From assembly GCA_024680915.1 (NCBI GenBank), contig JAILBN010000049.1, forward strand, positions 1 to 50,763: a DNA stretch of 50,763 bases. The letters run 5' to 3'. Every line of letters begins with the position of its first letter. Position 1 is the stretch's first letter. This document shows positions 39,715-47,892 of this stretch, in pieces. Under the pieces are notes generated by a model. That model had not been told where the DNA came from and made no database searches. It worked only from the letters and a program-made list of their open reading frames with translations. This stretch comes from Treponemataceae bacterium. Its GTDB lineage: Bacteria > Spirochaetota > Spirochaetia > Treponematales > Treponemataceae. Position numbers and translations under genes: made by a program.

Positions 39715-41286
39715 ATGATTAACTGGGAAAACGCGGATTCTCTTGAATCCTGGAAAAAACTCATGTCTCTTAAGGGACAGGTATCATTGAAGAAAGAACT
39801 TTCAGCAGACCGGGTAAAAAAATATGCGGTCAAGGATGCTGAAGGCCTTACCTATAATTATGCTGCCAAGCAGGTCAACAATCAGATTCTTGGCATAATG
39901 CAGCAGCTGGCTGACGAGGCTCAGCTTACAGAAAAGTTTGATTCTCTATATAACGGAGAAATCATCAATACTGGAGAGAATAGAAAGGTTCTCCATCATC
40001 TTCTCCGTGGACAGCTGGGTAAGGACGTGGAGTACAATGGAAAAAATGCCCGTGACTTCTATGAGACACAGCAGAAAAATATCGCTTCTTTCGCCGACAA
40101 GGTTCATTCAGGAGCCATAGCCAACGCAAAGGGCGAGAAATTCACCACTGTAGTACAGATCGGTATCGGTGGCTCAGATTTAGGTCCCCGGGCCATGTAC
40201 ATCGCTCTTGAGAACTGGGCCAAAAAGAATGGCTGCCTTAAGATGAACGCAAAGTTCATCTCCAACGTTGACCCGGATGACGGCGCGGCTGTGGTAGGCT
40301 CTGTTGACCTTGCCCATACGCTTTTCATCCTGGTGTCCAAGTCAGGAACCACTCAGGAGACCCTTGCCAACGAGCTTTTCGTCAAGGATTTCCTCAAGAA
40401 AGCCGGCCTTGATCCTGCAAAGCACATGATAGCAGTAACCTCAGAGACAAGTCCTCTTGCCAACAACCCTGCTTACCTTGCCTCTTTCTATATCGATGAC
40501 TATATCGGAGGCCGCTTCTCCTCCACGTCTGCTGTGGGTGGAGCCGTTCTTTCCCTTGCCTTCGGCGGTCAGGTTTTCGCGGATTTCCTTAAGGGAGCTC
40601 ACGAAGAAGACCTGCTCTGCAAGAACAAGGATATTCTTGAGAATCCGGCCCTGCTTGATGCCCTCATCGGTGTTTACGAGCGCAATGTGCAGGAATATCC
40701 AGCCACGGCTATTCTTCCTTACAGCCAGGCTCTGAGCCGTTTCCCGGCCCACCTTCAGCAGGCGGACATGGAATCCAACGGAAAGAGCGTCAACCGTTTC
40801 GGAAAGCCTGTAAGCTATGTTACCGGTCCTGTTATTTTCGGTGAGCCCGGAACCAACGGTCAGCACTCCTTTTACCAGCTCCTTCATCAGGGAACTGACA
40901 TAATCCCTCTTCAGTTCATCGGCTTCCTGGACAATCAGACAGGCTGTGATGTTGAGGTGGACGGCTCCGTAAGCCAGAAAAAGCTCTGCGCCAACCTGGC
41001 TGCCCAGATTGTGGCCTTCGCCTGTGGCAAGGATGATGAGAACCCTAACAAGAACTTCGCGGGCGAAAGACCTTCAAGCCTTATCTATGGCAAGCAGCTT
41101 ACTCCGGCAAGCCTGGGAGCCCTGCTGGCCCACTTTGAGAACAAAATCATGTTCCAGGGCTTCGTATGGAATTTGAACAGCTTCGATCAGGAGGGTGTTC
41201 AGCTTGGTAAGAAGCTTACCAAGAAGGTTCTTGCCCATGATATTGACGGAGCTCTTAAAGAGTATGCGTCGATTTTCTCGATCTAA
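39715..41286 (+). CDS. pgi: Glucose-6-phosphate isomerase
   Basis: 523 residues, full length. Interconverts glucose-6-phosphate and fructose-6-phosphate. Motifs seen are VVQIGIGGSDLGPRAMY, LFILVSKSGTTQETLANE (sugar-phosphate loop), GGRFSSTSAVGGAVLSLAFGG and the family signature GEPGTNGQHSFYQLLHQGT. The last 23 nt overlap the start of the zinc-ribbon lipoprotein gene, so the two are likely co-transcribed. GGGGGA is the ribosome site. Confidence 0.96.
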   Translation: MINWENADSLESWKKLMSLKGQVSLKKELSADRVKKYAVKDAEGLTYNYAAKQVNNQILGIMQQLADEAQLTEKFDSLYNGEIINTGENRKVLHHLLRGQLGKDVEYNGKNARDFYETQQKNIASFADKVHSGAIANAKGEKFTTVVQIGIGGSDLGPRAMYIALENWAKKNGCLKMNAKFISNVDPDDGAAVVGSVDLAHTLFILVSKSGTTQETLANELFVKDFLKKAGLDPAKHMIAVTSETSPLANNPAYLASFYIDDYIGGRFSSTSAVGGAVLSLAFGGQVFADFLKGAHEEDLLCKNKDILENPALLDALIGVYERNVQEYPATAILPYSQALSRFPAHLQQADMESNGKSVNRFGKPVSYVTGPVIFGEPGTNGQHSFYQLLHQGTDIIPLQFIGFLDNQTGCDVEVDGSVSQKKLCANLAAQIVAFACGKDDENPNKNFAGERPSSLIYGKQLTPASLGALLAHFENKIMFQGFVWNLNSFDQEGVQLGKKLTKKVLAHDIDGALKEYASIFSI

Positions 41287-42022
41287 AAGCTGCTGGGCAA
41301 GGAATTTTTTCTTCATCTCTGCTTTTGTACTGATGTTTCTTCTCTTTTCCGGCTGTAACAGCTCTGGTGACGAAGGTGGTGTTGCGGCTGAGGAGGAGAC
41401 TCCTGTCGTAGAAGTGCCCCTTGTTCAAGAGCCGGTTGTGGAGCCGGAGCCCTTCCTTTGTCCCTTCTGTGGCGAGGCTATACCAGAGAATTCTATTTAC
41501 TGCTTCCGTTGTGGGAAAAAAATAGAAGACTTCGGCAGGGAGGAGCCCTGGCATTCACTTTCAAGTCTGGATGAGCTTGTCGGTCTGTGGCTGGCGGAGG
41601 ATGGAGCCAGGATAAATTATCCTGATTTCTCACTTCAGAAGGATAGTCGTATGTTGTCTTTCTCGTGGCCGGAGGAGTCAGTTACGCTTACCTGGGCTCA
41701 GTATGCTGAAGAGAATGGACTTTCTCTGAATGACATGTGGGAAAAGCGGAATATTTACAGAGCCGCGATACATGGAGAAATTCTTGCTGATGAGAATGGA
41801 AGTCAGCTGGGTTTTATACTCAGGCGTGATTCCTTGGGGGACATTTATGCCCGGAGGCAGCTTTTTGTCCCCGAAAAAATTGTAAGGGATAATTTGCTCT
41901 TCTTCATCGTATCCCCAGATGGAAATGCTATTAGGACAAATGGGCTTTTCCGTTTTTTCTCTTCCATCTGTTTTACTCTTGAAGGAAGCGAAAGTGTCTA
42001 TAAAAAAGGAGTTGAACAATGA
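41264..42022 (+). CDS. Predicted lipoprotein with a zinc-ribbon
   Basis: 252 residues from ATG 41264, inside the end of pgi. The signal sequence NFFFISAFVLMFLLFSGC ends in a lipobox with Cys31. An acidic, Pro/Val/Glu-rich spacer (EEETPVVEVPLVQEPVVEPE) follows, then a zinc-ribbon with C66-P-F-C69 and C80-F-R-C83. The remaining 165 residues are a beta-rich domain of no known family. Zinc ribbons are normally cytoplasmic, so one placed right after a lipid anchor is unusual. Its stop overlaps the patatin ATG (42019-42022), which suggests joint function. The ribosome site is weak (AAAGAG). Confidence 0.75.
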   Translation: MRRFSRSKSCWARNFFFISAFVLMFLLFSGCNSSGDEGGVAAEEETPVVEVPLVQEPVVEPEPFLCPFCGEAIPENSIYCFRCGKKIEDFGREEPWHSLSSLDELVGLWLAEDGARINYPDFSLQKDSRMLSFSWPEESVTLTWAQYAEENGLSLNDMWEKRNIYRAAIHGEILADENGSQLGFILRRDSLGDIYARRQLFVPEKIVRDNLLFFIVSPDGNAIRTNGLFRFFSSICFTLEGSESVYKKGVEQ

Positions 42023-42933
42023 AATCACTCCAAGTTCTTATGAAAAAGACCCTGCTTTTTCTTTTTCTTCTTTTGTCTGTCAATTTCCTTGTGGCTCAGG
42101 AATCTGCCCTTGTCCTGAGTGGAGGAGGAGGGAAAGGTGCCTATGAGGTGGGGGTTTGGAAAGCCTTCAAGGAATACGGCATAGCCCAGAAGATTTCTGT
42201 TATTGCCGGAAGTAGTGTGGGCGGGCTGAATGCGGCCCTTTTTGCTGTCTGTGAATTGGATGAGATATTGGACATATGGAGGAATCTGGTTCCCCAGTGG
42301 CTTGTGGAGGACGATGCCATTATCTCCCAGGAAGGACTTAGGAAGATAATAAATAAAATTCCCCTGGAAAACTTGTATGACTCCTATCCTCTTGTGAATA
42401 TCACCTGTGTCCGTAGACGTCTTTCTCTTTTTAAGGCCCTCACTAATTTGGTGGGTATAATAGAGCCTGGAGACTGTGCCCATCGTTTCTGGCTTAATGC
42501 GGAGGAAGATCTGAATGAGGTGGAGAATCTCCTTCTTGCCACGTCTGCCTTTCCCTTTGTCACTGATGCTATCAAGCTCAAAGATGGTTATTCCTACACT
42601 GACGGGGGAAATGAGATTGTGGGCGGGGATAATGTTCCCATAGATGGGATAATCGATGAATCTGACAATGGTTTATATACCAATGTGGATAAAATAGACA
42701 CGATATACGTGGTCTATCTGGCCCAGGTTCCAAAAAGACGGATAAAAGTCAAGGATTATGATGAATTCAATATAGTGGAGATAATTCCATCAATCGATCT
42801 TGCTGGCTTGCTTGACGGAACCATCAATTTCACACCCAATCGGATAAATCTTCTTATAAACACCGGATATGAAGACACCGTCAGGCTGCTGCAGTCCCGT
42901 GGGCTTCATCCCCTTTCTGACTACTGGTTCTGA
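42019..42933 (+). CDS. Secreted patatin-like phospholipase
   Basis: 304 residues; AAGGAG precedes ATG 42019. A signal peptide ends near NFLVAQ. Patatin domain: oxyanion loop LSGGGGKGAYE (34-43), nucleophile elbow GSSVGG with Ser66, and the dyad Asp195 in YTDGGNEI. All catalytic residues are present, so lipid acyl hydrolase activity is likely. The predicted location is periplasm or outside. Its ATG overlaps the lipoprotein's stop, and the order pgi, zinc-ribbon lipoprotein, patatin has no gaps. Confidence 0.88.
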   Translation: MKSLQVLMKKTLLFLFLLLSVNFLVAQESALVLSGGGGKGAYEVGVWKAFKEYGIAQKISVIAGSSVGGLNAALFAVCELDEILDIWRNLVPQWLVEDDAIISQEGLRKIINKIPLENLYDSYPLVNITCVRRRLSLFKALTNLVGIIEPGDCAHRFWLNAEEDLNEVENLLLATSAFPFVTDAIKLKDGYSYTDGGNEIVGGDNVPIDGIIDESDNGLYTNVDKIDTIYVVYLAQVPKRRIKVKDYDEFNIVEIIPSIDLAGLLDGTINFTPNRINLLINTGYEDTVRLLQSRGLHPLSDYWF

Positions 42934-42949
42934 GCCTGTCCCAGTATGC

Positions 42950-42975
42950 AAGCCTGCCGGTGCGGCTTCTTTTCT
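42950..42975 (+). terminator. Terminator after the patatin gene
   Basis: AAGCC-T-GC pairs with GC-GGCTT (42950-42957 with 42962-42968), followed by a T-rich run (CTTTTCTTTT). It lies 16 nt past the stop and just before the facing aldo/keto reductase gene's end. Confidence 0.6.
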
Positions 42976-42979
42976 TTTA

Positions 42980-43987
42980 CTATTTTTCTGTGGCGTGATA
43001 TTCCGCAAGAATGTCGTCTATAGCTTTCAGCTCGCTTTCAGAAAAGTCCAGGTGCTCCACGACCTTGACATTCTGGGCAATCTGCTCAGGACGGCTTGCT
43101 CCTATAAGCACTGTCGTAACCTTATCCCCCCGTAAATCCCAGCTCAAGGCCATTTCTGCTATTGTCTGGCCCCTGTTTTCCGCTATGGAACGGAGTTTTT
43201 TCACAGCATTGACCTTTGTTTCGGTGATGCTGTCCTTGTGGAGGAAGTGGTTCCTTGCAGCCCTGCTGTCATCAGGTATTCCATCCAGATATCTGTCTGT
43301 CAGGACACCCTGAGCAAGCGGGCTGAAGCATACGACACCTGCTCCCACCTCCTTGGCGGTATCCAGGAGTCCGGAAGTCTCCGGAAGTCGGTTCAGCATG
43401 TTGTAGGATGGCTGCAACACTAAAAGAGGTGTGCCGTTTTTCTTAAGAATGTCAGAAGCTTCGCGGAGCTGCTGGGGGTTATAATTGGAAAGCCCTGCGT
43501 AAAGAGCCTTTCCTTGTCTCACTATATCTGCAAGAGCCCCCATTGTTTCTTCTAAGGGAGTGTCCGGATCAGGCCTGTGATGGTAGAAAATATCGACATA
43601 ATCCAGATTCATCCGTTTCAGACTCTGGTCAAGACTGGCCATAAGATACTTTCTTGAGCCGAAGTTTCCGTAAGGTCCTTCCCACATGTCGTAGCCTGCT
43701 TTCGTGGAGATAATCATCTCGTCACGGTATGGCTTGAGGTCGCTTTCAAGAATCCTTCCGAAATTCTCCTCCGCGGAGCCTGGAACGGGTCCGTAGTTGT
43801 TGGCAAGGTCAAAGTGGGTTATTCCGCTGTCAAAGGCTTGGAAAATCATGGCTTTCATGTTGTCGAATTTGTCGCATGAGCCAAAATTATGCCAAAGCCC
43901 CAGAGCCACCCTGGGAAGCTTCAGACCGCTTCTCCCGCAGCGCATGTACTGCATCTTGTCGTATCTTTTATCATCTGCCCTGTACAT
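42980..43987 (-). CDS. Aldo/keto reductase (YghZ-like)
   Basis: 335 residues, NADPH-dependent TIM-barrel reductase. The catalytic tetrad is visible: Asp and Tyr in HFDLANNYGP, Lys in IISTKAGYD, His in DIFYHHRPDPDTP. The NADP-phosphate-binding end has TVLIGASRPEQIAQN. The sequence is close in layout to E. coli YghZ (L-glyceraldehyde-3-phosphate reductase), including MRCGRSGLKLPRVALGLWHNFG. Near methylglyoxal and sugar metabolism this would detoxify aldehydes, but the substrate is inferred. CGGAGGA precedes ATG 43987. The leader has a hairpin CTGGGAA/TTCCCAG (44011-44028). Divergent from the AraC regulator. Confidence 0.88.
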   Translation of the reverse strand: MYRADDKRYDKMQYMRCGRSGLKLPRVALGLWHNFGSCDKFDNMKAMIFQAFDSGITHFDLANNYGPVPGSAEENFGRILESDLKPYRDEMIISTKAGYDMWEGPYGNFGSRKYLMASLDQSLKRMNLDYVDIFYHHRPDPDTPLEETMGALADIVRQGKALYAGLSNYNPQQLREASDILKKNGTPLLVLQPSYNMLNRLPETSGLLDTAKEVGAGVVCFSPLAQGVLTDRYLDGIPDDSRAARNHFLHKDSITETKVNAVKKLRSIAENRGQTIAEMALSWDLRGDKVTTVLIGASRPEQIAQNVKVVEHLDFSESELKAIDDILAEYHATEK

Positions 43988-44126
43988 TTTATCCTCCGAT
44001 TCTTTCTTTTCTGGGAATGATTTCCCAGAGAATTATATTTTAATTCTCATCCTAATGAATTTTATACACCTGATATTCTCATAAGTAAATGTATTTGGGC
44101 AGTCATATTTTGTGTTTGGGCGACAC

Positions 44127-44155
44127 TTGTTCAGGAGTGCCCATTTGTATAAAAT
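44127..44155 (+). promoter_or_regulatory. Promoter of the AraC-family gene
   Basis: TTGTTC (44127-44132), 17 nt, TAAAAT (44150-44155). AGGAG precedes the ATG at 44196. Confidence 0.45.
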
Positions 44156-44195
44156 ATCTTTTGTAATTTTCTTTGTGTGAACAGGAGATGAGAAT

Positions 44196-45095
44196 ATGTA
44201 TTTCAGCTTGAACACAGATATTCTTCCTCATATCTATCTGATGGGAAAATGTGTGAACTCTAAAGACTGGATGCATCCCAGGAGGGTAGCTTCCCAGTTC
44301 ATATTGTTCATTATCCTTTCCGGTACTATGTACCTGCAGGAAGATGATAAACGTTATGAGCTTCAAGCTGGTGACTATATTTTTCTCCAGCCCGGCCGTA
44401 CCCATTTCGGTTACCGTGCCTGTGAGTGCGAGTTTTATTACATCCATTTTCAGTCGGAATGTCTTATCCCCTGGGATTGTAATGCTATCTCCCAAATAAA
44501 GCAGATCATTGTCGATAATGACAGACTGGCTTACAAATGCGACCCGTTAGGTGACAGCCTTTATACGGAATGCAAGCTTTTCATACCCAAGGACAGGCAT
44601 GTGAACAGTTCCTCAACCATGCAGCACCTTTCTATGCTGATTGATGACACTGAGCTTCTTGAGAAAAGTCAGACACCTCATTATAAGCTTGTAAGCTCAT
44701 CCCGTTTCCTGGAGATATTGACCCTTCTTTCCCGCGATTTCGTCTTCAGTATTCTTCCCTGTAATCAGAAGAAAAGCTCTTCGAGTATGGGTAAGGCAAA
44801 TGCGGTCACGAACTATCTGAATATGAATTATGCTTCCCCCATATCAGGAGAGCTGCTGGCGTCTGCATTCGCTATGAACTTCGATTCCTTGAACAGGCTT
44901 TACAAGAGGGCTACGGGGCTCACCATATTCGATCATCTGCGTCAGATTCGGTTAACCCGTGCCAGGGAGCTTCTTGTCATGACCTCTCTTCGGCTTGATG
45001 AAATAAGCAGGAGGACAGGTTTCTGCGACCAGTATTATTTCAGTCATGTCTTCAAGCAGGAATTCGGAGTCTCCCCCAGAAAATACATGAAATGA
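44196..45095 (+). CDS. AraC-family transcriptional regulator
   Basis: 299 residues. The N-terminal cupin-like ligand domain (ASQFILFIILSGTMYLQEDD, YELQAGDYIFLQPGRTHFGY) binds an unknown effector. The C-terminal AraC double helix-turn-helix (about 200-299) has ASPISGELLASAFAMNFDSL, IFDHLRQIRLTRARELL and DEISRRTGFCDQYYFSHVFK. It is divergent from the aldo/keto reductase gene across a 208-nt region, so that gene is a plausible target. The following popT gene is in the same orientation. Confidence 0.9.
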   Translation: MYFSLNTDILPHIYLMGKCVNSKDWMHPRRVASQFILFIILSGTMYLQEDDKRYELQAGDYIFLQPGRTHFGYRACECEFYYIHFQSECLIPWDCNAISQIKQIIVDNDRLAYKCDPLGDSLYTECKLFIPKDRHVNSSSTMQHLSMLIDDTELLEKSQTPHYKLVSSSRFLEILTLLSRDFVFSILPCNQKKSSSSMGKANAVTNYLNMNYASPISGELLASAFAMNFDSLNRLYKRATGLTIFDHLRQIRLTRARELLVMTSLRLDEISRRTGFCDQYYFSHVFKQEFGVSPRKYMK

Positions 45096-45198
45096 AGCTC
45101 TCCTTTTTTCCTTTCGGTCTCCGAATTGAAGTGATATTTCGGTAGGGCTCCTGTACCTCCCCCTTTTCTATTTTCCTCTTCTTCTGTATATTTTTTGT

Positions 45199-46095
45199 AT
45201 GCAGATGATAAAAACTTTGTTGATAGGCATTATCGTGGGAATGTGCAATGTTATTCCCGGTGTCTCTGGTGGAACTATGGTCGTTGTCTTCAATTTATAT
45301 GATCAGTTTGTAAATGCCATTTCTTTCAATATAAAAAAACTTAAGAAAAACTGGAAGTTCGTCGTCCCTCTGCTGGGCGGAATGGCTTTGGGCGTCCTTA
45401 TTTTCAGCAAGCTTATAACGATACTGTACACGAAATTCCCTGTGCAGACGAATTATTTTTTCTTCGGCCTTATACTGGGAAGCATCCCCCTTCTTTGGAA
45501 ATGTATGACAAAGCATAAAGAGGGAGAGAAGCTTTCTGTCCGCCGCATTGTGTCCATAATCATCTGTGCTGCCGCAGGTTTCGCCTTCCTCCTGTGGTTC
45601 TCAAGCCTGGAGAAAAGTGTGGACAGGTCAGCGGTGATTTCTGTTCTGCCGGAAATAAAAGCCACTCTTCTGTTGAGGATTTTCTTCGCAGGTATCCTAG
45701 GTGCCGTAGCTATGATAGTTCCTGGAATATCAGGCTCCCTTCTTATGCTGATTATGGGTGTTTACCCCATCGTGATAGCCTGTATACCATCTCTTTTCAA
45801 TCCCGATTTGTTTTTACATTCTCTGATTCTGCTGCTGCCAAACGGGATTGGTGTTCTTATAGGTCTTCTTGGAGGAGCAAAGCTTATAAGCTGGGTCATG
45901 AAAGTAGCTGAAGCTCAGGCTTATTCTGTCATTTTCGGACTTATCTTGGCCTCTGCGGTGACCATTTTCCCTGGTTTTTCTGGAATAAACGGTGTCGCTG
46001 CTGGAATCGGCTGTGTTCTTTGTGCTCTGCTGGGAGCTGCCATGGCTTTTTTCAGTACGAAATTCGCCCCCTCCGAAGAGAAGAAAGAGGCTTGA
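45199..46095 (+). CDS. DUF368 / PopT-type polyprenyl-phosphate transporter
   Basis: 298 residues with about eight to nine membrane helices. It carries the two inverted-repeat motifs of the DUF368 family: GMCNVIPGVSGGTMVV near the N-terminus and AMIVPGISGSLLMLIMGV at about 170. The family was recently identified as an undecaprenyl-phosphate translocase that returns the lipid carrier for cell-wall synthesis. A third related loop (TIFPGFSGINGVAAGIG) occurs near the C-terminus. No ribosome site is seen; TATATT (45187-45192) is 6 nt before ATG 45199. A second in-frame ATG is at 45205. Confidence 0.88.
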   Translation: MQMIKTLLIGIIVGMCNVIPGVSGGTMVVVFNLYDQFVNAISFNIKKLKKNWKFVVPLLGGMALGVLIFSKLITILYTKFPVQTNYFFFGLILGSIPLLWKCMTKHKEGEKLSVRRIVSIIICAAAGFAFLLWFSSLEKSVDRSAVISVLPEIKATLLLRIFFAGILGAVAMIVPGISGSLLMLIMGVYPIVIACIPSLFNPDLFLHSLILLLPNGIGVLIGLLGGAKLISWVMKVAEAQAYSVIFGLILASAVTIFPGFSGINGVAAGIGCVLCALLGAAMAFFSTKFAPSEEKKEA

Positions 46096-46114
46096 CCCCG
46101 GACTGTAGAGAGCA

Positions 46115-47035
46115 TCAGACCATAGTGACTGAATCTGCGAGAATGTCCAGGAATCGTCCCGTCGTCGTGAAGGCCTCTTTCGTGAGCATAGGAATCGAGT
46201 CCATCTGAGTATGCATCATGCGCCATGTGAGTGGTAGTTTTTCGTTAAGCAGCAGCTCTTCTGCTTTGTCTGCCGCGGCTGCGGCTACCTTATGGGTCAT
46301 GACCAGATTCTCGAAATTCTTATCTCTCTGGAGATTCCTAAGATAAAGTGTAGCTTCCTCAGAAGGAAGCACCGTCAGAGCCACAGCTGGTATTCCGTTT
46401 GCAAGAAAGCCTGCGTTATCGCTGTATGGGACAGGTGCTTTTACCCAGCGGCCAGGTGCGGCCGCCGATACCATGTCGCAGGTCTTTTTGAAAAGAGATT
46501 CGAAAGCAAGTCTGAAGGACAGGGGCCCGGGACTGTTCTTTCCTGCCGTGGAGACAAGCATTATATTTCCCCTGCCGCATCCGTCAAGGACATAAACATC
46601 ATTGTTTTTTATTCCCAGTGTCCTGAACATACGGGCTATGGCAAAGGCTCCTTGATTCAAAGAATCCGGTGATGACATTCCGCCCAGTTCTTCTCCGTCC
46701 GTCAGGATTATACGGACATTGTGTGTTTTCCCGGAGTAAAGAAGTCTTTCTGCCCAATCCATTATCTGGAATACGGCCGCACTGTTGTCATTGGCTCCTG
46801 GTGTGTTTTCTGCCCTGTCATAATGAACGATCACTGTTTTAGCTCGGAAGCGGGGTGAATATGCTGTTTTGGGGAATAAAATACAGATATGCTGTTTTCC
46901 GTCAAGTTTTAACAAAGAATAGGGAATGCACCGGTTTTTCAGCCTGGATATTAAGAATTCTCTTCTGTCGCAGTTTTCTGAAATAAAATCTGAAAAATCA
47001 TCCGGTAAAAAATCCATACGTATATTTATCGGCAT
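46115..47035 (-). CDS. M28-like zinc aminopeptidase
   Basis: 306 residues. Metal ligands of a di-zinc M28-type peptidase can be followed: His in VIVHYDR, Asp in PGANDNSAAVF, Glu pair in LTDGEELGG, Asp in DGCGRG and His in MMHTQMDSIPML. The segment PYSDNAGFLANGIPAVALTVLP is typical for the fold. No signal peptide is seen, so it is probably cytoplasmic, or the N-terminus is shortened. The ATG at 47035 lacks a clear ribosome site. It lies downstream of the RRM gene with a 142-nt gap and converges on popT (19-nt gap). Confidence 0.75.
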   Translation of the reverse strand: MPINIRMDFLPDDFSDFISENCDRREFLISRLKNRCIPYSLLKLDGKQHICILFPKTAYSPRFRAKTVIVHYDRAENTPGANDNSAAVFQIMDWAERLLYSGKTHNVRIILTDGEELGGMSSPDSLNQGAFAIARMFRTLGIKNNDVYVLDGCGRGNIMLVSTAGKNSPGPLSFRLAFESLFKKTCDMVSAAAPGRWVKAPVPYSDNAGFLANGIPAVALTVLPSEEATLYLRNLQRDKNFENLVMTHKVAAAAADKAEELLLNEKLPLTWRMMHTQMDSIPMLTKEAFTTTGRFLDILADSVTMV

Positions 47036-47128
47036 TATGCGGCAGAATCTGCATAGGAAGCTTTGTCTGTAGTGAGTCTTTGTGCTTTTGCTGTGCCTCT
47101 TGCTTAGGGCGGTGTTTTTTTTACTTTC

Positions 47129-47155
47129 GGCGTGCCCGTTAAAACGGGCAGCGCC
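47129..47155. repeat. Hairpin between the M28-like and RRM genes
   Basis: GGCG-T-GCCCGT (47129-47139) pairs with ACGGGC-AG-CGCC (47144-47155) around a TAAA loop, followed on the plus strand by TTTTA. The T-run lies on the plus side, although both flanking genes are on the minus strand. Confidence 0.55.
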
Positions 47156-47177
47156 TTTTATGCATTGATTTTATTTA

Positions 47178-47555
47178 TTAATAGTGATATTCGTCGCGGT
47201 TGTAGTTTTCGTCTCTGTTGAAGTTTTTTTCTCCGCGATTTTTCCCGTATCCACGATCTCCTCTGTCACGATTAAAATTTCCCCGTGGCTTGAAACCGCT
47301 GTTTCTGGGTCTTTCCTCTGCAATGCTTACACGGATACGTCTTCCTTCAAGATCTTTTCCGTTAAGAGTTGCGATCGCTGTGTTCGCAGCTTCATCGTCC
47401 GTCATTTCTATGAAACCGAATCCCTTTGACTGTTCTGTGTAGCGATCCTTGATGACTGTTGCGGAAACTACTTCTCCATACTGGGAGAAAAGATTTTTCA
47501 GTGTTTCTTCTGTCGTTGCGTAGTTCATGTTTCCAACATAAATTTTTTGAGACAT
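47178..47555 (-). CDS. RRM-domain RNA-binding protein
   Basis: 125 residues. One RNA-recognition motif: RNP2 KIYVGNM (4-10) and RNP1 KGFGFIEM (44-51), both with the aromatic RNA-contacting residues. The tail (about 80-125) is rich in Arg, Asn, Gly, Asp and Tyr (RGNFNRDRGDRGYGKNRGEK), like the RGG tails of small bacterial RRM proteins, often cold-induced. AAGGGAA precedes ATG 47555. The leader contains two hairpins, which could make expression temperature- or self-regulated. Confidence 0.92.
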   Translation of the reverse strand: MSQKIYVGNMNYATTEETLKNLFSQYGEVVSATVIKDRYTEQSKGFGFIEMTDDEAANTAIATLNGKDLEGRRIRVSIAEERPRNSGFKPRGNFNRDRGDRGYGKNRGEKNFNRDENYNRDEYHY

Positions 47556-47892
47556 TTCTAAAAATTCCCTTGCCTGTTCAGGCTTTCAAGTTTTTTGAGG
47601 ATGTCCATAAAACTGACATCCTTTTTGCATAAATTATGCATGTGAAAATATGTACTGTTTTCATAACTGTATTTACCGGAAATCAATGCTGGAAGGATAT
47701 CTTTTTTTGAATGCCTGCAGAACCGTTTGTCGGGAGAATATAAGTGTAAGAGAACGTACTTTCTATAGGCTTGCAGTAAGTGAAAAACCTTACAAAAGCC
47801 TTGTTTCTTCGAGATTACTATGGAATGTTTTATAAGTCAAGCAAAAAAACTTGTTATGGTATAAAATCCAAAAAAAAGATACACTTGGCAGC
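47556..47892. other. Divergent intergenic region between the RRM gene and hslO
   Basis: 337 nt. Near the RRM gene are GCCTG/CAGGC (47574-47585) and GGATGTC/GACATCC (about 47599-47621, followed by TTTTT on the plus strand). A plus-strand open frame at 47650-47835 (61 codons) has no recognisable features and no ribosome site. TATAAA at 47860-47865 is the likely -10 of hslO. Confidence 0.4.

Noticed and set aside
47650-47835. A 61-codon frame between the RRM gene and hslO
   Set aside because: No ribosome site, no recognisable features and no neighbour coupling; not supported as a gene.
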